Positions 57,701-64,000 of a stretch of DNA of 64,000 bases are shown here, piece after piece. The stretch is taken from assembly GCF_000764305.2 (NCBI RefSeq), contig NW_025946063.1, positions 60,618 through 124,617 on the forward strand, read 5' to 3'. Origin of the DNA: Hyalella azteca (lineage: Eukaryota > Arthropoda > Malacostraca > Amphipoda > Hyalellidae). Numbering within the stretch: position 1 is the stretch's first letter; the number at the start of each line of letters is the position of its first letter. The position numbers and the translations under genes were made by a program. Under the pieces are notes generated by a model. That model was given only the letters and a program-made list of their open reading frames with translations, did no database searches and was not told the origin of the DNA.

Positions 57701-60700
57701 TCACTGCAGTGAGTACTGAGTTATATTTTTTATGATATTGATGATATACGTGCATATTATTGAAGAGTGCCTGTTTCCTTATTATTTTTTACGCCATTTT
57801 CTGGAATTTGTATAGTCCCCGATCTCCTACGTTTAAATGTTTTCTGTGTTTACTTTAAATGTCATATTTGTTTACTGAACCGAATATATATGAAAAATAT
57901 GGGCTAAAAACAAAGCCGTATTTCACCTGCCGCTGATTTCTTAGATCACAGAATTTTGACCACCCAGCCACCTCGCCTATTTCGGCAAGAATTTTACAGC
58001 CAGCTGCTGGTATCAAACCCTTCACTCATTGCACCAATTTTGTTCTTTATAACTCTACCGCCTCATCCGAATACCGAAGCGACTTAATATTTTGTAGTGA
58101 TCAAGTGTCATATTCAAGACCGAACAAATGTTTGGTCTTGAAAGAAAAAACAATTAAAAAACATTCAAAAGTAAACTAATGAATAGCATGATGTTATATT
58201 TTCTGCGTACAGGGGCCAGTGAGCATCAGCGTATACGCTCCTGGGAACGACTTCGAAGTGACCATATCGACCATCCTGTACCTCAGAGACTGCTGGGCGG
58301 AGGGCATCAAGAAATTTGTTACTTTCCACCTAATTTATCACACCGACCACATCCCCAAAAAGGTTCGTATATACACGAATTAATCTATTTAGTTTACATG
58401 TTATAGCAATCCTGGTGTTACTCTGCATAGGTAGAGCGCTCAATTGAACCCAAATGTTCTCTCAGAGAAATTACTGGGACTTTGTTCCAATAGCGGTGAA
58501 CTGTTTGCCTTTGCGTGAGTCAACCTGACCCAAGGTAAAAATGATATCTGAGCACTGATATCTGTATTATGCCCGCTCTTTGCACGTGTTGCCGATAAAA
58601 AAATGTTTTACCATTATGATTAGCTTTGAATATGTTATATTATAATTATTGCCATTATTATTATTAAATTATTATCATTAATATTATTTTACTATTATTA
58701 TAGGTTTTAATGTATGAGCCGTTCATTTATGCGAGTGTATCCTGCATTGAGACTGCGTCGCACTGTCACTTGCGGTGCCCTGCCATTTAAATGCCTCGGC
58801 CCTGACATTGTCTTGCGGCGCCCTGGCGGAGACCACAACAGATAGCGCGTTGCTTCAGGTCGCCGCTACCATCATGAGCGAGACTTCTAAGCTTGCTGTT
58901 GAAATCGGCTTCATAATCAATATATTGTGGATTAAAAGTCAATTTAATGTGATTAAAAAGTAATTTAATGTTGATTGTTGAAAACCAATGGAGCGCGTGA
59001 TGTACTTTCTGCAGAGAGCTGTGATACGCCCTCGGGTCGAACAGGGTCAAAATTACCCATTCTATAAGGCAAATGTTGCATCGCATTTTGGACAAAGTTT
59101 TGTTAATTTCTCTGAGTGAGGGAAATTTGGGAAAAGCACTGGAGCAGCTACCTGATATGACTGACACCAGCACTGATATGACTGACACCAACACTGATAT
59201 GACTGACACCAGCACTGATATGACTGACACCAGCACTGATATGACTGACACCAGCACTGATATAACTGACACCAGCACTGATATGACTGACATCAGCACT
59301 GATATGACTGACACCAGCACTGATAACACCAGCACTGATATGACTGACGCCAGCACTGATATGACCCATTTATTTCTCTGAGTGTTCTCAAGAACCTGCT
59401 TCGCCTCGCAGGTCGTCGAGTGCGGTGACCGTGGCAGTTTAATTTCTTCGTATCTATTTTTTTATGTGACCTTGAGGGCTGCTCGGTCGCACTTGAAGGT
59501 TAATTAGCCGCTCCTGGCTGGGAATTGTTGCGGGCAGATGATGTTGGTGGATAATGGTCATGATTAGTTTATTTGCACGATATAATCTCCTGTTTTACTT
59601 GTGTTTTTAATGATGAGTGTGTTTCCTACGGCATCCGAAACCTACTATGCATTAAGGATATTAAAACAGTATTTCTTCTGTAGAAAATTGGAAATCGAAA
59701 CTAACGGTCGGGATGTAAGACGTTGCCTGACGATCAAGCTGGATTTTTGCAGAGCTGATTAATAGTCAATCTAAAGTGGATTAATAATCAATATATTGTG
59801 GATTAAAAATAAATTTAATGTGATTAAAAATTAATTTAATGTTGATTGTTGAAAACCACCATGCATTATGCAACGCAATGTTGAAAGTAAAGTATGTGAA
59901 GTGTAGCAAACATTGTTCCAAGTCAGTGATTGCCTTTCGCTTTTTCAGTTCTCTTTTCCTCGTCGGTGAAATATTCTACTTGGCCTTCACACGCATTCAT
60001 TGTTGCTTCACTATCACCAAACTCAGTCCACGTTCTGGTTGAATCAGCAAAAGATTAGGAATTTATTCTTCATGTTCTCAATAAATTTTGATTTACCTTG
60101 CATGTCGCTGCAAAGTTTTATAAGAATTTATTTTAATACACGAATAAATGAAAAATAAAAATAAATAAATAATGTATATAATTCTTGATACTGTTTTCGA
60201 CACAATAAAAGGCGGAAGTTTATTTTTCAAGTATAAAATATTGTAAATTCCAACCATGAATGTTGGCATTCGACAAAAACATCTGTTTTTAACGCAGCCA
60301 AAAATGAATAAAGCCCAACCTCATGGCGACCAACACCTGCTATCATGTGGTGAGCATGAGCAAAATATACATTCGAGTATAATATCCAAGTAACGGAAAT
60401 CGTTCACATTTGAAACAATAAATTCAAAAACGTCAATGAATTGACATGAATTTATGACTGATAATTTTACAACGATGTTACTAAATCTCCGACGCTCTAT
60501 AAGCAGGCAAGCGCATGCTGCAACTGTGGCAAGTTACCTACGGCATTGATAGTGATAGATGAACTCTAATTGTCTCGATATTTCGTTCAATATATCATGA
60601 GTACGTTGAATGATTTTCACGAGGATGACACGAGCTTAACATTATTGTGTCCCTTCAGCTCCAGCAACCTCTGTATAAATCGATCGAGCTCCGCCGCCGA

Positions 60701-62608
60701 TTTATCGCTTACCCGTCCACAAACAGTTGACATCGCTAATAATTCTAGAGCTTGTGAAGTAGAAAAACGCTTTTTAAAAACTAAATGTATTAGAAGTTTT
60801 AAAAACCTTGATTACAAATAAATAATGTTTGCTGTTGTTTTTGATCAGTCTCAGTGCATTTTTTCTTTGATACAATGGGAGTATATATGACAACGGTTTG
60901 TATCAGTGATGCAAATTGGGACTTGGTGGCAGCCTGAGACAACGTTCAGCTCAAGTGCAACCTAAATAAAACCCAAAGTAAACTCAACTCGAAATATCAA
61001 GGACACTTAATTACTGGTATCAAGGACACTACCCGGCATCGCGGGAGCATGGCATCGGATTATAAACAGCATTTCTTCGCTTGGTAAACTCGAGCTTTAT
61101 TGTGAATGTCATTTATTTTGGTCGAGATAAATCGGCATCGCTGCTGTCCGGTGGTATGATGTGATTTGTTCGCAACTTTGTGAGGAGTTAACCATGCATG
61201 CACCTAAAAAATAAAACTCGTGCATTATTTCACCTGATTGCTAAAATCGCATATGAACTTCCAATCTACTAGCATGGAAAACGCTAAAAAGTTGATTCAT
61301 TTACAATGTAAAAATATTTGGTTTCCGTCTAAATTTATGCCGAAATTGACTATTCACGAAATTAACTATTTAAATGGATTGAAACGCGAAAAAAATATCA
61401 ATGATTATTGATTAATTCCATGCGGATAAAAGCCATGAAAGTTATTAAGCAAGGGTTTCGGTTATAAATATACAGAAATTTCAAAATCCTTGGCAGGACA
61501 GCAACAGATGAGGAGGTAGAATTATAGAATCTTTCGGAGCCCGATACGTCGCACGGTTCTGCATGAATGCTCATTACTGGATGAGGTAGATGTGCAAGAA
61601 GGTTTCTAGTACGGAAATTTAGACTGAATTTTCATTACAAAGAATAGATCTTATATGGTGGTTCTGAAAAAGGCATTAGTGATGTGAAAAATCAACACAT
61701 AATTGAAAATTTTAATATACATTTTTAAATCTAAAAAATATTTGATTTTAAAATATAAAAAGTAAATATATTTAATATTTTCAGATCCCGACGACAGAGG
61801 AGTTGTTGGGTCGCAAGATGGACTGCAGCGTCGAGCCTCCCAAGTGGTCTAACGTCACCACGTACCGGCAACAGAAGAAGCTCCTCTACCCCGTCAACGT
61901 CGCCAGGAACGTTGCCAGAAGAATGGCGTCGACGTACTTTGTCTTCCCGTCAGACGTCGAACTCTACCCTTCCGTTAATTTTATACCAGGTCAACATTTT
62001 ACTCTAACCTGCTAGGTGATACATCATAATAAATCGTGTACCAATTTTGACAAAGAATTATATTATTTAATAACTTCAATCTACTTCATACAAGCTTTAT
62101 TTCCAATGAAATAGTCAAAAAATCCATTATCTTTACATTAAGTTAATTACGATTCAGTATTTTTAGGTCTGAGGACTTATAGCTTCTGCGCTAATTGTGT
62201 CACTGCCTTCATTATCCACGTATTTTGAGTTCCATTTTCTGATATTGCAATTTCATTTAATTATACAGAATCGCATAATTAATTGACTCCTAGAGGTGCT
62301 AAATTGTTTATTGACTTCCTATTCGTTAAATTTTTCACCTTGTTTACTGTCAATTATTTGCTTCAGGAAAGTCATTAAAAATTTACCGTGCAGAATTTTT
62401 CAAAATGCTCAAGAAGCCCGACGTCTCTAACACGACTCAGCCGCGGGTGTTCGTGTTCTCGATCTTCGAGGTGGAAGAAAGTTCCTCTCCTCCCGAGACC
62501 AAAGCGGAAGAGACCAAAGCGGAACTCATCAAGATGCTTGATAGCAAGAAAGCTATTCCTTTCCATCAACGTGTTTGTGCCAGCTGCCACAACATCCCCC
62601 ATTCTAAG
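51771..62608 (+). CDS. GT49-family glycosyltransferase (B4GAT1-like), first four coding exons, partial
   Basis: A Golgi type II membrane glycosyltransferase of the GT49 family, whose members add glucuronic acid or N-acetylglucosamine in beta-1,3/1,4 linkage. Exons: 51745-52547 (ATG at 51771), 58213-58362, 61785-61989, 62367-62608; 458 codons so far with phases 0, 0, 1. MASLRIMLIRG is cytosolic, then SLLVNMLVLTYLCITWL is the membrane anchor. A ~180-residue acidic stem follows, then YPDFRGCAS. The catalytic part starts ITYTTHGDYTFLDNLETLTS, continues GPVSISVYAPGNDFEVTIST, LYPVNVARNVARR and YFVFPSDVELYPSVNFIPG, where SDVE takes the place of the DxD metal motif, and reaches AIPFHQRVCASCHNIPHSK. 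The C-terminal third is missing. The ATG at 51771 is preferred to 51711, which lies upstream of the acceptor. Intron 1 is 5.7 kb and full of repeats. Confidence 0.85.
52721..52870. mobile_element. CACTCAG MITE-like copy, left half
   Basis: Begins cactcagaaaatgaatgggt, then catattgtacacacatcacg; the right half is not recognisable. Confidence 0.55.
53365..53483. repeat. 16-bp minisatellite, about 7 copies
   Basis: Unit tgcgcatggctgaatg, with looser relatives (ttgcttggccaaatg) from about 53262. Confidence 0.92.
54192..54347. mobile_element. CACTCAG MITE-like repeat, best-preserved copy
   Basis: 156 bp from cactcgtataaatgaatg to catttccctgagtg. Internal landmarks: tcgtccaaatagtgtcttac, ccttttgccagctaaacttg and gtcaggatgacccgcacaaa. 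The ends form imperfect inverted repeats. Non-coding. Confidence 0.7.
54400..54665. repeat. 39-49-bp minisatellite, about 6 copies
   Basis: Unit gcatttactggcgtttcata then tcgctctacgacatttaga; two copies carry an extra ctcattcact/ctcattta. Confidence 0.93.
57550..57717 (+). mobile_element. Small TIR repeat with (CCGT)n tract, second copy
   Basis: From agcacattttctcatttatg to gacgagaaaatgcgct with a tccgtctgtccgtccgtctg tract, then ctctgtcactcactgcagtg. It is the inverted relative of 22165-22312. Confidence 0.8.
58913..59858. repeat. 75-bp direct repeat pair (58913-58987, 59784-59858)
   Basis: ataatcaatatattgtggat ... gttgattgttgaaaacca occurs twice, about 870 bp apart, with a few substitutions; it may be the two ends of an insertion or a local duplication. 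Confidence 0.85.
59155..59372. repeat. 21-bp minisatellite, about 10 copies
   Basis: Unit atatgactgacaccagcactg. It begins and ends within a CACTCAG MITE-like copy (ttaatttctctgagtga on the left, tatgacccatttatttctct on the right), so it seems to have grown inside that element. Confidence 0.93.
61785..62608 (+). CDS. GT49 exons 3-4: catalytic core segment
   Basis: Exon 3 (61785-61989) encodes IPTTEELLGRKMDCSVEPPK, LYPVNVARNVARRMASTYFV and FPSDVELYPSVNFIP. Exon 4 (62367-62608) encodes GKSLKIYRAEFFKMLKKPDV, PRVFVFSIFEVEESSSP, a short KAEETKAE repeat, then KKAIPFHQRVCASCHNIPHS. The split codon G|GA joins them in phase. Donors CAG|GTCAAC and AAG|GTGGGT. The 3' end of exon 4 recurs downstream in partial copies. 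Confidence 0.87.
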
Positions 62609-62624
62609 GTGGGTCACGGAACCA

Positions 62625-63188
62625 GCTAGTAGTTAGTTAGTTTAGTGGCCACATGTTTACTAGCGCTTCAGCTATTTATGCAGCTATCTCGCACCGGAAG
62701 TCAAGATGAACATCACCAAAGAGGTGGAAGGTCTCAGTTATCGAAAGATTCTCGAATCAAAAATTGGTCATCACCCTCAAGGGTTGGAAGGTCTCAATTG
62801 TCCAGCCCACTGAAGTTGGCTCGAAAGAAGCAGCGTTAGCATCTTAAAGAGACGAAGTGACAAGAAGGGACAGGTGAAAAGCAACAGAAACGAAGACACT
62901 CGAACAAGAGGTCGCTTACACGGGACGTCAGCCGCCCGCACGAGAGAGACAGAGAAGGGAAATGTAAGGAATCCGACCTACAGAATAACTTGATGTAAAG
63001 AATCCTACCTACATAATAACTTAATATGAGGAATCCTTCCCCACATGATAACTTAACTTCACAACTGAGACCTGCAGTCAGACACCGCGAGCTCAGCAGT
63101 GGGGCGCTCAGGAACAATCCCCCTACGAGCGCGAAATCCCATAGGACTTCTGACGAGCACAGACACGCGTCAGAAGTCCCCACTGAGG
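62625..63188. other. GT49 downstream sequence, no exon recognised
   Basis: A short duplicated phrase (ggtggaaggtctcagttatc / ggttggaaggtctcaattgtc near 62725 and 62780) and an aagaatcctacctacataataactta repeat near 62966-63055. The next GT49 exon was not found. Confidence 0.4.
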
Positions 63189-63295
63189 ACACCAGCTGCT
63201 ACAACATCCCCCATTCCAAGGCTGGTCTCGGCACCGGTTGCCTCAAGATCCCCCATTTCAAGGCTGGTCTCGGCACCAGTTGCCACAACATTCTT
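63189..63295 (+). repeat. Partial tandem copies of the end of GT49 exon 4
   Basis: tgctacaacatcccccattc, then caaggctggtctcggcacc, and tgcctcaagatcccccattt, then caaggctggtctcggcacc repeat, with period 42, the exon 4 end and donor at 62583-62624 (tgccacaacatcccccattc, taaggtgggtcacggaacc). A third, short copy follows at 63280. In these copies the donor GT is GC. Confidence 0.85.
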
Positions 63296-63947
63296 CTCTC
63301 TTACATTGGCTCTTCACCCTTAGATGTGTACGCAGATTTCTCCATAGTAACGTCACTGAAATTTTCTGAGCTTTGGCAACGTATTGAAACCGCGACATTG
63401 TTGAGCGCATTTAAGTGCCTTACATTTCACTGCAGTACCTACCGAGGTGGAGAAGAGCGGAGGTGGAGGAGAGCGAGGTCGAGAGCGGACGCTCGTGCTC
63501 GTGGTCCTAAATTTCTAAATTTTAAACTTTTTACTGTGCCGTTTTCGGAACTCTTTTCGCATTTTTTTATGATCCGTGCCAGAGAATAACCGAATTTCAG
63601 TTCAGTTCAGTGAAGTCAGTTAAAGAGAGTGCAAATTGAATGAACAAGCCAAACAAGTGAAAGTGTTTTCATTTTTAAATAACGCGGACTTGTAGAGTCA
63701 GTAAAGGGTTGCCGCGAGGGTAACGCCCACGCCCTGGCCCACGCGGGACAATAAGTCTTTGTTCTTGCGCCTACCTCTTCCTAACCGAGCTCTTCCCTTG
63801 AACACCTAAGCCGCTGAGATCGCCGCTCTCTGAAAGCCGCTTGCTCTCAAGTCTGTAACAATTTTGAACAATCAACAATTTGTACAATTTTTACTCAACT
63901 TGATTTCGGTTTTTTAACTTGTGTTTATCTAGCTCTTGCATTTCAAG

Positions 63948-64000
63948 ATGGCTGGTCAGAGAGGAAAAAGATTAATTGAGAAGGCTTCCAGTCCTGTTAA
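63948..64000 (+). CDS. Possible start of an unknown ORF, cut by window edge
   Basis: The context caagATGGCTGG opens MAGQRGKRLIEKASSPV and stays open to the end. The preceding kilobase has cagttcagttcagtgaagtcag and a leader-like GC-rich part, which could be the promoter/leader of a host gene or of an LTR-type element. Too short to assign. Confidence 0.3.
   Translation, partial: MAGQRGKRLIEKASSPV

Larger units (their letters stand above)
52548..58212 (+). other. GT49 intron 1, repeat-rich
   Basis: Donor CAG|GTGAGA, acceptor TGCGTACAG. It contains MITE-like copies at 52721 and 54192, minisatellites at 53365 and 54400, an AT-rich zone at 55640-55830 and the TIR repeat at 57550. The open frames at 53646, 53915 and 57147 show no family motif. 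Confidence 0.75.
58363..61784 (+). other. GT49 intron 2
   Basis: Donor AAG|GTTCGT, acceptor TATTTTCAG. It contains MITE-like pieces at 58460-58600 and 59030-59385, a 21-bp array at 59155, and a 75-bp direct repeat (58913-58987 and 59784-59858). The frame at 60570-60821 has no known motif. Confidence 0.75.

Noticed and set aside
60570..60821. 83-residue plus frame
   Set aside because: No motif, no supporting splice signals; located inside GT49 intron 2 and compatible with chance.

Overview
The window is eukaryotic: genes are split by GT-AG introns, and much of the sequence is degenerate transposable elements, MITE-like repeats and minisatellites. A tramtrack-type BTB zinc-finger gene, a laccase-type multicopper oxidase, a GT49 glycosyltransferase, mariner-like transposase debris and CR1/L2-like retroposon debris point to an arthropod. 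A crustacean would fit the genome style, but the species cannot be fixed from this sequence alone.

Layout. (1) 6862-8823, minus strand: the first three coding exons of a secreted laccase-like oxidase; the catalytic exons must lie left of the window or are lost. (2) 13335-26040, plus strand: a CXXC finger protein 1 (CFP1/CXXC1/Spp1) gene of at least 11 exons, with PHD finger, CXXC finger, a Cys cluster and the SET1-interaction region. (3) 29418-34028, minus strand: a complete six-exon BTB-TTK protein with two C2H2 fingers. (4) 37084-38400: a decayed CR1/L2-like reverse transcriptase. (5) 51771-62608, plus strand: the first four coding exons of a type II membrane GT49 glycosyltransferase, running past the right edge or ending in unseen exons. 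A possible new ORF starts at 63948. The four host genes do not form an operon or pathway: one acts in chromatin, one is probably a transcription factor, one is secreted and one is in the Golgi.

Between and inside the genes are at least 16 tandem arrays, several inverted-repeat element families, one 77-base N gap, and three copies of the 38-bp palindromic Nextera mate-pair junction adapter. The adapters mark assembly artefacts at 42.8, 44.6 and 47.1 kb, so order and copy number between about 42.7 and 47.2 kb should not be trusted.

The most notable pattern is that local tandem duplications repeatedly cover exon/intron boundaries: about ten copies of a laccase 5' splice site, duplicated 3' splice sites before CFP1 exons 5, 6 and 11, a 30-bp repeat at the end of CFP1 exon 9, an in-frame 108-bp duplication in the BTB gene, and partial copies of the end of GT49 exon 4. 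A second point is that the CFP1 CXXC finger lacks the KFGG loop used for CpG contact. All exon models were derived by hand from reading frame, splice signals and remembered family motifs; no search was run.
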